Counted from the stretch's first letter, positions 8,431 to 17,386 are shown. The stretch is DNA of 33,655 bases from Collimonas silvisoli (GCF_018305005.1 NZ_JAGQEG010000065.1:1-33655); one strand, 5' to 3'. The notes: generated by a model from the letters alone, not told the origin. Program-made: numbers and translations.

Positions 8431-9696
8431 ATGTTGCAGAGTCAAGAAGTCAAGCAAGTTCAGCCAGCCGATGGTATCTGGCACAACGCCAGGATTGCAC
8501 CCTCCGGCAATCCCGATCAAGTCATCACAGACGCCGCCATGGTGCTGCGCGACGGCTTGATTGCCTGGATCGGAACGGAGGCAGAGATGCCGGATGAATT
8601 TGGCCAGGCCGGACTGGCCCGGCACGACGTTGGCAAGCGCTGGATTACGCCCGGCTTGATCGATTGCCATACCCATCTGGTATACGGCGGCAATCGCGCC
8701 GACGAATTTGCCTTGCGCCTGGCCGGCGCCAGCTATGAAGAAATTGCGCGGAGCGGCGGCGGCATCGTGTCTACCGTGCGCGCCACCCGCCTGGCCGACG
8801 AGGATAGCCTGTTCCAGCAATCGGCGCGGCGCCTGGAAGCGTTGCTGGCCGAGGGCGTGACCACGGTTGAAATCAAATCCGGCTACGGCCTGGATCTGGC
8901 CACAGAACGCAAGATGCTGCGGGTGGCGCGGCGTCTGGGCACGTCCTATCCGGTCACTGTCTATACCACTTTCCTTGGCGCCCACGCCTTGCCGCCGGAA
9001 TACCTGGGCCGCGCTGACGCATACATCAAGCTGGTTTGCGAAGAGATGCTGCCGGCCTTGCATGCCGAAGGATTGATCGATGCGGTCGATGTGTTTTGCG
9101 AAAACATCGGCTTCTCCGTGGCGCAGAGCGAACAAGTGTTTAGCGCCGCTGCCAAGCTTGGCCTGCCGGTAAAGATGCATGCCGACCAGCTCTCGAATAT
9201 GGGCGGCACGCAATTGGCAACGCGCTTCAAGGCCCTTTCGGTCGATCATCTGGAACATCTGAGCGAAGCAGACGTGATAGCCATGCAGCAAAGCGGCACG
9301 GTCGCGGTGCTGCTGCCCGGCGCTTATTACTTCATCCGCGAAACAAAACAGCCGCCGCTGGAGCTATTGCGGCGTTACAAGATACCGATCGCGATCTCTA
9401 CCGATAGCAATCCGGGCACTTCGCCCAGCACTTCCTTGCTGCTGATGCTGAACATGGCTTGCACCTTGTTCCGGATGACGACAGCGGAAGCGCTGACGGG
9501 CGTCACCGCCAACGCCGCACTGGCGCTCGGCAAGGCGGACCGTCACGGTTTGCTGGCGGCAGGACGCGCTGCAGATTTTGTGGTCTGGTCGGTGGAATCG
9601 CTGGCGGAACTGGCTTACTGGTCGGGGCTTAATCCCTGTAGCACAATAGTCCGCGCCGGCCAATTTAGCGTCGCATTGCAAAAGGAGACAGCATGA
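8431..9696 (+). CDS. hutI: Imidazolonepropionase
   Basis: A 421-residue metal-dependent amidohydrolase that opens the imidazolone ring to give N-formimino-L-glutamate (third step). Metal ligands expected for the family are visible: His80 and His82 in [10 protein letters not shown], His250 in KMHADQLSN, His273 in VDHLEH, and Asp325 in ISTDSNPGT. The conserved substrate-binding stretch [19 protein letters not shown] is intact. The ATG at 8431 is 10 bases after the hutD stop with GGGAAA before it; in-frame upstream sequence belongs to hutD in another frame. Its TGA overlaps the hutF ATG by 4 bases, so the two enzymes acting consecutively are translationally coupled. Confidence 0.98.
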   Translation: MLQSQEVKQVQPADGIWHNARIAPSGNPDQVITDAAMVLRDGLIAWIGTEAEMPDEFGQAGLARHDVGKRWITPGLIDCHTHLVYGGNRADEFALRLAGASYEEIARSGGGIVSTVRATRLADEDSLFQQSARRLEALLAEGVTTVEIKSGYGLDLATERKMLRVARRLGTSYPVTVYTTFLGAHALPPEYLGRADAYIKLVCEEMLPALHAEGLIDAVDVFCENIGFSVAQSEQVFSAAAKLGLPVKMHADQLSNMGGTQLATRFKALSVDHLEHLSEADVIAMQQSGTVAVLLPGAYYFIRETKQPPLELLRRYKIPIAISTDSNPGTSPSTSLLLMLNMACTLFRMTTAEALTGVTANAALALGKADRHGLLAAGRAADFVVWSVESLAELAYWSGLNPCSTIVRAGQFSVALQKETA

Positions 9697-11078
9697 AACA
9701 ATTGATCGCCGACCGTGCCCTGTTACCTGAAGGTTGGCGCAGCAATGTGCTGCTGCAGTGGGATGACAAGGGCATCCTGACCTGCGTCAAACCCGACGCC
9801 GAGGAAATCGCACTAGCTCCCAGAGTCGCCGGCACGGTGTTGCCCGGTATCGCCAACCTGCATTCGCACGCGTTTCAAAGAGCGATGGCGGGGCTCACCG
9901 AATATCGCTCAGATCCCAGCGACAGTTTCTGGAGCTGGCGCACCCTGATGTACAAGTTTGCCGGAAAATTATCGCCGGCCGATCTGAAAGCGATTGCGGT
10001 GCAGCTGTATATCGAGATGCTGCAAGCCGGCTATACCTCGGTCTGCGAGTTCCATTACCTGCATCACGATAGCGGTGGCAAGCCTTACGCCAATCCGGCT
10101 GAAAACCTGGTGTGCCTGATTGAAGCAGCACAGGAAGTTGGCATCGGCCTGACTTTGCTGCCGGTCATGTATCAATACAGCGGTTTCGGCGCCCAGCCCC
10201 CGCATGCCGGGCAAGCGCGTTTCATCAATTCGCCGGAATGGATTATCAGCGTCTTGCAAGCTTTGCAAGCCGCGCATCCGCAGCATGCCGGCCTGCGTTA
10301 TGGCGTTGCACCGCATTCCTTGCGGGCAGTGTCGCCGCAATCGCTGCAGCAGTTGCTGACGCTGCTGCGGCAATGGGATGCGCAAGCACCGGTGCATATC
10401 CACATCGCCGAGCAAAACCAAGAGGTTGAAGACTGTATCGCCGCTCTGGGCGCGCGGCCGGTGGCCTGGCTGCTGGACAATGTCGAGGTCGACCGCCGCT
10501 GGTGTCTGGTGCATGCCACCCATATGACTACGGCAGAGACAGAAAAACTGGCGCGCAGCGGTGCTGTCGCCGGCATTTGCCCGACCACCGAAGCCAATCT
10601 AGGCGATGGCATTTTCAACGGCGTGAGGTATGCGGCCGAGCAGGGCGTGTGGGGTATCGGTTCCGACAGCCACATCAGCACCAGCGTCAGCGAAGAATTG
10701 CGCTTGTATGAATACAGCCAGCGCCTGCAGCATGGTCAGCGCAATATGCTGGCCGGCAGTGGCAACGAAGGTGCTTCGGTGGGCGGCTATCTGTATCGCC
10801 AGGCTCTGCGCGGCGGCGCTGCCGCCAGCGGCCGCCAGGTGGCCGGTTTGCAACTCGGGCAGCGCGCCGACTTGCTGGTGCTGGATCAGCAGCACGCGGA
10901 CCTGAACGGCAAACACGGTGATCAGTTGCTCGACAGTTTTGTGTTTTGCCAGCACGGGCAAACGCCAGTGCGCGATGTCATGGCCGGCGGTCATTGGGTC
11001 ATCAGAGACCACAGGCATACCCTCCAGGAGCAGAGCGCTTTATCGTATGCGAGTACCATGAAAAAATTGTTGAACTAG
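9693..11078 (+). CDS. hutF: Formimidoylglutamate deiminase
   Basis: A 461-residue amidohydrolase that converts N-formimino-L-glutamate to N-formyl-L-glutamate and ammonia. Its presence together with HutG means the organism uses the five-step pathway. Metal ligands are visible in [13 protein letters not shown] (His57, His59), the HIHIAEQ and VHATHM segments, and the GIGSDSHIS aspartate. AAAGGAG precedes the ATG. The stop codon is odd: its TA is the left target-site copy of a MITE-like insertion and the final G is the first base of the element. Removing the element with one TA restores a TAA stop in the same place, so the protein is unaffected. Confidence 0.97.
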   Translation: MKQLIADRALLPEGWRSNVLLQWDDKGILTCVKPDAEEIALAPRVAGTVLPGIANLHSHAFQRAMAGLTEYRSDPSDSFWSWRTLMYKFAGKLSPADLKAIAVQLYIEMLQAGYTSVCEFHYLHHDSGGKPYANPAENLVCLIEAAQEVGIGLTLLPVMYQYSGFGAQPPHAGQARFINSPEWIISVLQALQAAHPQHAGLRYGVAPHSLRAVSPQSLQQLLTLLRQWDAQAPVHIHIAEQNQEVEDCIAALGARPVAWLLDNVEVDRRWCLVHATHMTTAETEKLARSGAVAGICPTTEANLGDGIFNGVRYAAEQGVWGIGSDSHISTSVSEELRLYEYSQRLQHGQRNMLAGSGNEGASVGGYLYRQALRGGAAASGRQVAGLQLGQRADLLVLDQQHADLNGKHGDQLLDSFVFCQHGQTPVRDVMAGGHWVIRDHRHTLQEQSALSYASTMKKLLN

Positions 11079-11167
11079 GGCGTGTTGACATATATGTCAA
11101 CACGCTGCTCCTAGGCACGCAACGCCTGCTGCGCGTTCGCATTCCCAAATCATATGTCAACACGCCC
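11078..11167. mobile_element. MITE-like 90-bp element with 16-bp terminal inverted repeats and TA target duplication
   Basis: The left end GGGCGTGTTGACATAT (11078-11093) and the right end (11152-11167) are perfect inverted copies. Both are flanked by TA (11076-11077 and 11168-11169). The left end is also part of a perfect 26-bp palindrome at 11080-11105, so the ATATGTCAACACGC motif occurs twice in one orientation and once in the other. It is far too short to encode a transposase, so it would be moved in trans. TA duplication fits IS630/Tc1-mariner and some IS5-group transposases; I cannot decide which. The transcript can fold into a long hairpin between hutF and hutG. Confidence 0.8.
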
Positions 11168-11179
11168 TAAGGATCCGAG

Positions 11180-12001
11180 ATGCGTTTACCTGTAGAAAAA
11201 TTCCTGTTTCATCGCGGCCGATTGCCGTTGCTGGTTTCCATGCCGCACGCGGGGGAATATATTCCGCCCGATATCTGCGCCAACATGAGCGCTGCGGCGC
11301 TGTATATTGCCGATACCGATTGGCACTTGCCGCAGTTATACAATTTCCTGGAACAGCTCGGTGCGTCGATTCTGGTGGCAACTCACTCGCGTTATGTGAT
11401 CGACTTGAATCGCCCCGAGGACAACGTCAATCTTTATCCGGGACAGGATACGACAGGACTGTGTCCGCTGGACACCTTCCACAAGGAAGCCCTGTATCAA
11501 CCCGGGAAAAATCCCGATGAAGCCGAAATCCAGCGCCGTGTTACGCAATACTGGCGGCCGTATCATCAGCAGCTGGCGCAGGAATTGCAGCGCATGCGCG
11601 CCGAACATGGCGTGGCGATGTTGTGGGATGCGCATTCCATCGCGTCGGAGGTGCCGCGCTTTTTCGAGGGGCGTTTGCCGGACTTGAATCTGGGCACCGC
11701 TTCCGGCAGCTCGTGTGCGCCGCAACTGACACAGCAACTGCAAGCGGTTGCCGTCCAGGCGGCCGAGGCCGGCTACAGCCACGCCGTGAATGGCCGTTTC
11801 AAAGGCGGCCATATTACGCGGCACTATGGCAAGCCCGAGCAGAATATCCATGCAGTGCAACTGGAGCAGGCGCAAATCACCTATATGGAAGAGCAACGGC
11901 CGTTTGCTTTCGATGAGCAGAAGGCGGCGGGAGTGCGGCCGACTTTGCAGCGTTTCATGGACGTGATGCTGGCCTGGGCGCAAACCCACGCATTGCGCTG
12001 A
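11180..12001 (+). CDS. hutG: N-formylglutamate deformylase (amidohydrolase)
   Basis: A 273-residue zinc-type amidohydrolase that splits N-formyl-L-glutamate into glutamate and formate, ending the pathway. The family is recognised by SMPHAGEYIPP (residues 20-30), RYVIDLNR and LWDAHSIAS. The ATG has AAGGA six bases upstream. The 101-base gap to hutF is unusually long for this operon and is almost entirely the MITE-like insertion: without it the spacing would be 9 bases. Only 4 bases separate its stop from the convergent phospholipase-D-like gene, leaving no room for a normal terminator between them. Confidence 0.97.
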   Translation: MRLPVEKFLFHRGRLPLLVSMPHAGEYIPPDICANMSAAALYIADTDWHLPQLYNFLEQLGASILVATHSRYVIDLNRPEDNVNLYPGQDTTGLCPLDTFHKEALYQPGKNPDEAEIQRRVTQYWRPYHQQLAQELQRMRAEHGVAMLWDAHSIASEVPRFFEGRLPDLNLGTASGSSCAPQLTQQLQAVAVQAAEAGYSHAVNGRFKGGHITRHYGKPEQNIHAVQLEQAQITYMEEQRPFAFDEQKAAGVRPTLQRFMDVMLAWAQTHALR

Positions 12002-12005
12002 TCCC

Positions 12006-13364
12006 TCATAACCAATAGCCGAGCGAGCGCGCTGCCCATTCCTTGATGCGTTCGGACAGCGGCCGTTGCCGCCATTGTTCCAGTGTGATCTGGCTTGAGC
12101 CGCGGATATCTTCGCGGAAGGCTTTTTCCATTTCGCGGCCAAACTGGTCGTCGATGACGATCACGTTTGCTTCGTAGTTATGGAGGAAGCTGCGGATGTC
12201 CATGTTGGCGGAACCGACGGTGGACCAGCTGCCGTCTATCACTGCGGTTTTGGCATGCAGCACCGCTATCTGCAATTGATAAATGTGGACGCCGGCGCTT
12301 AGCAGTTGCGTATAAAACGATTGGCCGGCGTGGTACACCAGGCCGATGTCGGTGACGCTGGGCAAGATCAAGCTGACATCGACGCCACGCTTGGCTGCGG
12401 CCACCAAGGCATCCACCAGCTGACGGTCGGGGATGAAGTAAGGTGTGGTGATATGTATGCTCCTGCGGGCCTGCTGAATCGCCAGGATATAGGCTTTGTA
12501 AAGACTGTAATCGCCGTCGGGCTGGCTGCCCAGTACATGCACGGTCTTGTCGCCGGCGTTCTCCAGTTGCGGAAAATAATCCAGGTCCGGCAGATCTTCA
12601 GCTTGCTGCGCGCTCCAGGTTTGCAAGAACAATAATTGCAACGAAGCGACCGCCGGGCCTTCTATCTGTACATGGGTATCGCGCCAGCCTACGGCGTCGC
12701 TGCCGGGCCGACGTCTGGCCCGAAACAAGGAACTGTTGGCGTAGGCGGCGCTGATATTGACGCCTCCGGTGAAGCCGATCTTGCCGTCCACCACCAGGAT
12801 CTTGCGATGATCGCGATGATTCAGCTGCCAGCGGCCAAAGCGCTTGAGCGGATTGACCGGATTGAATTCGATCAGCTTGATGCCGGCGGCGCGCATGCGC
12901 TCGAAAAATTCGGTGGGGGTGCCGATGCTGCCGACACTGTCGTAAATGATGTTGACCTGCACTCCGGCGCCTTGTTTTTCAATTAACAGATCGGCAAAAC
13001 GCTGACCCAACTGGTCGCGGTCGAAAATATAGGTTTCAAAATTGATCGTGCTTTTGGCTTGTTGAATGGCGGCTATCATCGCCGTCATGGTGTCGGGCCC
13101 GTCGAACAGCAGAGTTATCTTGTTACCTTTGATCAGCGGGCTGCCGGTTGCCGCTTGTTCCATCGCCGCCATGGTGTCGAGCCTGGATAAGGCAGCGGCC
13201 GGGCCGCTGCTGCTGGCGACCAGCTGTGATGCTGAAGCGCTCAGATGGCTGACATCGGGCAGGGTCGAGCAGGCTGCTGTCAGGATGGACAGCAGCGCAG
13301 CCGTATATCGCAAAAAAAAACGTAGAGAAAAACCAGGTAGCTGAGCGTTCAACATGTTTCCCAT
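12006..13364 (-). CDS. Phospholipase D family protein, cardiolipin-synthase-like
   Basis: A 452-residue protein with two HKD active-site motifs: His186-x-Lys188 with Asp193 (HRKILVVDG) and His370-x-Lys372 with Asp377 (HAKTAVIDG). Each is followed by the usual glycine/serine-asparagine signature (TGGVN, VGSANMD). Two HKD motifs in one chain are expected of cardiolipin synthases and related phosphatidyltransferases, which make cardiolipin from phosphatidylglycerol. The N-terminus (FFLRYTAALLSILTAACS) resembles a lipoprotein or signal-anchor sequence with Cys32; the lipobox has Thr at -3 and is imperfect. An alternative ATG at 13355 gives a protein three residues shorter. Bacterial ClsB/ClsC-type is the best subfamily guess. 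Confidence 0.88.
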   Translation of the reverse strand: MGNMLNAQLPGFSLRFFLRYTAALLSILTAACSTLPDVSHLSASASQLVASSSGPAAALSRLDTMAAMEQAATGSPLIKGNKITLLFDGPDTMTAMIAAIQQAKSTINFETYIFDRDQLGQRFADLLIEKQGAGVQVNIIYDSVGSIGTPTEFFERMRAAGIKLIEFNPVNPLKRFGRWQLNHRDHRKILVVDGKIGFTGGVNISAAYANSSLFRARRRPGSDAVGWRDTHVQIEGPAVASLQLLFLQTWSAQQAEDLPDLDYFPQLENAGDKTVHVLGSQPDGDYSLYKAYILAIQQARRSIHITTPYFIPDRQLVDALVAAAKRGVDVSLILPSVTDIGLVYHAGQSFYTQLLSAGVHIYQLQIAVLHAKTAVIDGSWSTVGSANMDIRSFLHNYEANVIVIDDQFGREMEKAFREDIRGSSQITLEQWRQRPLSERIKEWAARSLGYWL

Positions 13365-13467
13365 ATCCGGTAAATATATTGCCGATCGGATACTACCGTG
13401 TTGCGCCGACTTTTGCTTGCATAATCGCGTTGCAGGAGGTCATGCAACGCGCCTTATCCTTCAGGCA

Positions 13468-15579
13468 CTAAACGGTGGGCTTGTCTTGTTCCTGAGGAAC
13501 GACTCTTTTGGGTGGCATGAAAAAATCCTTGGGACCTTTCCTGAAGCGTGTGAAGACGGCTTTGGCCAGGGTCATGCCATGATGGAAGCGCACCTGGCGC
13601 GCGCGCATGGCGACGAACAGCGCCAGCGAAAAGCTGACCCACAGATTGATCGTGCCTATTCCCAGAACGCCAATCACGGAGACGACCGTCGTATGCCAGC
13701 TCATCTGATTGTCGAGGCCGACCAGGGCGGTAGCAAAGTTGGTGGCCGAAAACGTAATGTGGCGAATATCGATAGGCAGGCCTAGCATGAAACCGACGGT
13801 GCCGATGGTGCCGAGCAGGATGCCGAAGTAAAAATTACCCATCAGGCCGCCCAGGTTGCTTTCCAGGTATTCGCCGAACCTGGCCAGCCGTTGCTGGCCC
13901 AGCAGCTTGCGCAGCCAGTGCGCGCGCGCCACACGTTGCGCGATGTGGGTGTAGAGCGCTTTGTTATCGTAGTAGCCCGAGATCAGGCCGGCCAGGAACA
14001 GGCAGACGCCGGCAATCGCGGCATGGAACAGCGCCAGGCTGGCGAACGGATCGATGTCGTGCAACAGGTGGGCCGCCTTGTCGGGCGACACCAGGTGATG
14101 ACCGAACAGCGCGTGATAGGAGAAGGCGATCAGGTAAGCCACCGGAAAAGCCAGCAGCAAATTGCCGGCCACCGCGATGAACTGGGTGCGTATCACCTTG
14201 ACGATCAACTCTACCAGGCTGTCGAGATCGATATTGCGGCCGTCCCGGCTTTGCAAGCCGGAGGCAATGCGTGATGCAGTCATCGCCGGCTGCTTGGTGG
14301 CGACCGTGAAATGCAGCACATGGATCAGCATGAAGCCGAGCGAATAATTCATGCTGAATAAAAATGCTTCCACCAGCGGCGCAGCGCGCAGATAGGACGC
14401 CAGGATCTTCAGCAGCGACATGAAGCCGATGATCAGGCCGGCGCCGGAGGCGGAGCGGAACATCGCAGCGTATTCTGAACGGTCTTCGGCGATATAGTGT
14501 TCGCCGGTGCGGCTGGCGTTTTCGGTGACGTTGCGCGCCAGCAGGTTGATGTTGTCGGCGAATAGTTCGCGCACTGCGTATTTACGGTTGTGTCCTTCAA
14601 CCAGCTCCTGGCCCAGCGCCAGGGCCAGGCTGTGCTTGGCGAGTTGCCTGGCGTCGGCTTCGCTCTGATCGGAGGGATCTTCGGCTGGCGCAGTCTCGGC
14701 TGTGCCGACATCGACCAGGCTTAGCAATTTGCGCAGACGCGTAATGCTTTGTTCCAGCCTCACCAGCAGATAGGTGAGGGAGACGCTGCTGCCCATGCGC
14801 AAGGCGTTCTTGCGGATCTTGAGGACGATGGTTTCACACTGATCCAGCATCACCGACAGATGGCGGGCGTCTTCCAGCGCCGGCAAATCGCTCGGATCGG
14901 CAACTGAATCGGCGGCTGCCAGATGCTGGCGATAACTGTTCAGATACAGATGCAGCTCGACGTTTTGCATCAGGAACGGCGATTCGAACTCATCGATGCT
15001 GGGGTAGAGCCGCAGCAGCGCCGGCTCCAGGCCCATGGCGCTGATGCGATAGGACAGGGTCTGGATTGCCTCCAGCAATTCACCCACGGTTTTATGGCGC
15101 TCGACGGCGTCGCTGGCGGCATTGTTCTCGGTGTCGGTATAGGGTGCGGCCTGGCTGAGCAGGTCGAACAGGCTCAGCCAGTCAGCTGCGGGGACGGCGT
15201 TGATCCACAGATAATCGGTCTCGACCGGCAGCAGGCGGTCGAGGCAATCGCGCAGATAGTTTTCATCCAGCGCCGGCGGCAAGATGCGAAACGACAGGCG
15301 CTGAAACAGTTCGGTAAAAAAGCCGGCGTTGGGCAGGATGCCGGTATCGGTATACAGGCTGATCTGACGCCGCATCGAAAACAGCCGCAGTATGTAATGG
15401 CGCAAGGCGCTGGCCTGGGCCGGTTCGCCATGCAGCAACTGCACCAGCGCGCGCACATTCTCGGCCGCTTGCTGGCCAAGCTCCGGCTTGCTGGGGCGTA
15501 AGGTCTTTATCAAGGCCACCAGATGATCGATATTGTCGGAGTTCGGATCGGCGGCGATGAGTTTTAGTGTTGACAGCAT
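13468..15579 (-). CDS. Gcr family membrane protein ('site-specific recombinase' family, function unknown)
   Basis: A 703-residue protein matching the family usually labelled site-specific recombinase Gcr (Pfam SpecificRecomb), best known from Neisseria and other betaproteobacteria. The first ~370 residues are soluble and helix-rich (MLSTLKLIAADPNSDNIDHL...). Residues from about 375 to 660 hold roughly five or six strongly hydrophobic segments, for example GNLLLAFPVAYLIAFSYHAL and YFGILLGTIGTVGFMLGLPI. I find no tyrosine- or serine-recombinase active-site pattern, and the topology suggests an inner-membrane protein, so the name looks inherited rather than demonstrated. It lies 103 bases upstream of the phospholipase-D-like gene on the same strand and may be cotranscribed with it. 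Confidence 0.8.
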   Translation of the reverse strand: MLSTLKLIAADPNSDNIDHLVALIKTLRPSKPELGQQAAENVRALVQLLHGEPAQASALRHYILRLFSMRRQISLYTDTGILPNAGFFTELFQRLSFRILPPALDENYLRDCLDRLLPVETDYLWINAVPAADWLSLFDLLSQAAPYTDTENNAASDAVERHKTVGELLEAIQTLSYRISAMGLEPALLRLYPSIDEFESPFLMQNVELHLYLNSYRQHLAAADSVADPSDLPALEDARHLSVMLDQCETIVLKIRKNALRMGSSVSLTYLLVRLEQSITRLRKLLSLVDVGTAETAPAEDPSDQSEADARQLAKHSLALALGQELVEGHNRKYAVRELFADNINLLARNVTENASRTGEHYIAEDRSEYAAMFRSASGAGLIIGFMSLLKILASYLRAAPLVEAFLFSMNYSLGFMLIHVLHFTVATKQPAMTASRIASGLQSRDGRNIDLDSLVELIVKVIRTQFIAVAGNLLLAFPVAYLIAFSYHALFGHHLVSPDKAAHLLHDIDPFASLALFHAAIAGVCLFLAGLISGYYDNKALYTHIAQRVARAHWLRKLLGQQRLARFGEYLESNLGGLMGNFYFGILLGTIGTVGFMLGLPIDIRHITFSATNFATALVGLDNQMSWHTTVVSVIGVLGIGTINLWVSFSLALFVAMRARQVRFHHGMTLAKAVFTRFRKGPKDFFMPPKRVVPQEQDKPTV

Positions 15580-15633
15580 GTAAATTTTAAAAAATGCAAA
15601 GTCGATAGTGTACGTTTAGTTTGTCGAAACCGG

Positions 15634-15663
15634 TTGTGATTGAAGCTTATGAATCGGTACTAT
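15634..15663 (+). promoter_or_regulatory. Possible promoter of the chorismate mutase gene
   Basis: TTGTGA (15634-15639) and TACTAT (15658-15663) are 18 bases apart, 27 bases before the ATG. The match to sigma70 consensus is moderate and the region is shared with the divergent Gcr-family gene. Confidence 0.4.
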
Positions 15664-15689
15664 GCTCTAAGTTGCCATAGAAAGAATCC

Positions 15690-16265
15690 ATGAAATTTTC
15701 CAAAACGTCATCCTTGGGCAAAATCTTTGCCTGTATGTTCCTGTTGTTCATGCTGGCGGCCTGCCAGAGTTTACCGCCAGCGCCGAGCGCTGCCGATGCG
15801 GCCCAGATCGATCACCTGTTGATGCTGATAGATCAACGCCTGGCGGTCGCTCCCATGGTAGCCAAGGCGAAATGGAATGCCGGCGGCGCAGTCAACGATC
15901 CGCCGCGCGAGCAATTGATACTGGATGCCGTCACTGCGCAGGCCAAGGGTTTGGATGCGGGTTTTGTACGACGCTTCTTCCAGGCCCAGTTCGACGCCAG
16001 CAAGGCGCTGCAGCTAGGCTTGCATGCGCAATGGCGGCGGCAAGGCGCCGGCAGTTTTGCCGATGCGCCCGACCTGGGGCGGGATGTGCGGCCGGTGCTG
16101 GATAAGTTGACGCCGCAATTGATTGCCGCGCTAGGCAAGATCGAGCCCTTGCTGGCGCAGCCGGGCGTGCCTGCCTATATCGAAATGCGCTCACGAATCC
16201 TGGTGCGTGGCGATCTGGACGGTGTGCCGCGCGGCGTTGCACTGCAGGGCTGGCTGAGAAATTAG
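15690..16265 (+). CDS. Exported chorismate mutase, AroQ gamma type, predicted lipoprotein
   Basis: A 191-residue protein with a signal peptide ending in a perfect lipobox (LAAC, Cys25), then an all-helical domain. The pattern DQRLAV / AKAKWNAGGAVNDPPREQ / FFQAQFDASKAL matches secreted chorismate mutases such as the Mycobacterium tuberculosis enzyme. By alignment from memory the chorismate-binding residues are Arg50, Lys61 and Arg73. The Thr and Glu of the mycobacterial enzyme are replaced by Ser104 and Gln108, the pair found in the E. coli AroQ alpha enzyme, so activity is plausible. The reaction is chorismate to prephenate, here outside the cytoplasm, with unknown purpose. It converges on the patatin-like gene with a 29-base gap. 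Confidence 0.82.
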   Translation: MKFSKTSSLGKIFACMFLLFMLAACQSLPPAPSAADAAQIDHLLMLIDQRLAVAPMVAKAKWNAGGAVNDPPREQLILDAVTAQAKGLDAGFVRRFFQAQFDASKALQLGLHAQWRRQGAGSFADAPDLGRDVRPVLDKLTPQLIAALGKIEPLLAQPGVPAYIEMRSRILVRGDLDGVPRGVALQGWLRN

Positions 16266-16294
16266 TCCGGGCGGCAGCCAGTCATGCTCAATGT

Positions 16295-17386
16295 TCAGTC
16301 CCTGTTGTGTTTTGTCGCATAACGCATGTGCTTTTTGTAGTTGGGGCCGGGCTTGGCAAAAGCCTCCAGTCCGCGCTGATAGCCATATTGCCATTGCGCT
16401 TCGACATGCTCCAGATAAGAAGCATGGCTAGCCGGCATGCGCAGGTGCAGCCGATTTTTCGGCCACGACAATTTCTGTTGCATGCCGCGCTTGTGGAATA
16501 CGCTTTCCACATCCGAGGCGTCGATCCAGACATCGGCATGCTGACCATGCACATGGCGCAAGCGCTGGTTGCCGTCCACGCCCAGCACTGCGCGCCAGGC
16601 GGGAATCGCCAGCGCCTGGCTAAACGGCGCCTTCATTTCCATCACTACCCGTTGCGCTAATTTGTTTGCCAGTTCGATAGGAAACAGATCGACCACGCCG
16701 CCGGTGTAGTGCCTGGCCTGATGCGAGTGGCAGCGAAAATAAAACATGTCGGAAATGGAAATCCGCACAGCGTCGGCGATAGGCATATCCACCTCGGTAA
16801 GCAATTGCGGCGCAATCGCATTGTCGCCCCAGATCGGATTGCTCATGGGGGCAGGCATGCCCTCAAGCAGCGCCGCCACACGCGGATCGCAAAACACGGT
16901 CTCGGCAAATAATTTCCGGCCGGCTCTGCGCTGTCCTACTTCATCTTTTGAAAATAATATTTTACCGCCGACAATCGCGACCGCAACCGGATTTTCCGCT
17001 TGCGGCTGCAGCGGGGGCAGCGGCAATTGCGCCGGGATATCGAAAAAATAATCGCTGAATAAATCGGGAATAACGGCGGCGCGCTTGGCCGTCAGGCGGC
17101 GTTTGACGGCATGGATAAACGAGCGGCCGATGGCGGCTTTGGGCGTCGATTGCAAGCCGCAGAGAAACTGATACATCGCCGGCGAGCTGATCCATGCCTT
17201 GCGCTGGGCGTCGTCCGGCAGCGCCTGGATCACGGCGGCAGCGATCGAGCCGCCGCAGCTGGCCAGCAGCAGATCGGGTTTGTTACCGGTATCGACGGCT
17301 GCCGCGTACATGCCAAGATAGTAACCAAAACGAAAGCCGCCGCCTGCCATCACCATGCAATATTGATATTTTTCAGTTCGCGTCAT
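16295..17386 (-). CDS. Patatin-like protein with altered catalytic dyad
   Basis: A 363-residue protein with patatin-fold landmarks: the glycine-rich oxyanion segment AGGGFRFG (residues 14-21), a nucleophile elbow after a PDLLLAS strand, an AVRISISDMF segment, and a TGGVVDLFP segment. In ordinary patatin-like phospholipases the elbow is GxSxG and the second site is DGG/DGA. Here the elbow reads ASCGGS, with Cys44 at the Ser position, and TGG has Thr228 at the Asp position. It may be a pseudoenzyme or a thiol variant. The start at 17386 places the domain right at the N-terminus; an in-frame ATG at 17464 would add 26 residues with no domain. Neither start has a clear ribosome binding site. Confidence 0.75.
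   Translation of the reverse strand: MTRTEKYQYCMVMAGGGFRFGYYLGMYAAAVDTGNKPDLLLASCGGSIAAAVIQALPDDAQRKAWISSPAMYQFLCGLQSTPKAAIGRSFIHAVKRRLTAKRAAVIPDLFSDYFFDIPAQLPLPPLQPQAENPVAVAIVGGKILFSKDEVGQRRAGRKLFAETVFCDPRVAALLEGMPAPMSNPIWGDNAIAPQLLTEVDMPIADAVRISISDMFYFRCHSHQARHYTGGVVDLFPIELANKLAQRVVMEMKAPFSQALAIPAWRAVLGVDGNQRLRHVHGQHADVWIDASDVESVFHKRGMQQKLSWPKNRLHLRMPASHASYLEHVEAQWQYGYQRGLEAFAKPGPNYKKHMRYATKHNRD

Noticed and set aside
11078-11167. Outward promoter in the MITE-like element because of TTGACA hexamers
   Set aside because: No reasonable -10 hexamer lies 16-18 bases from either TTGACA in the outward direction.
13468-15579. True mobile-element recombinase
   Set aside because: No recombinase catalytic motifs, several membrane segments and no flanking repeats or attachment sites.
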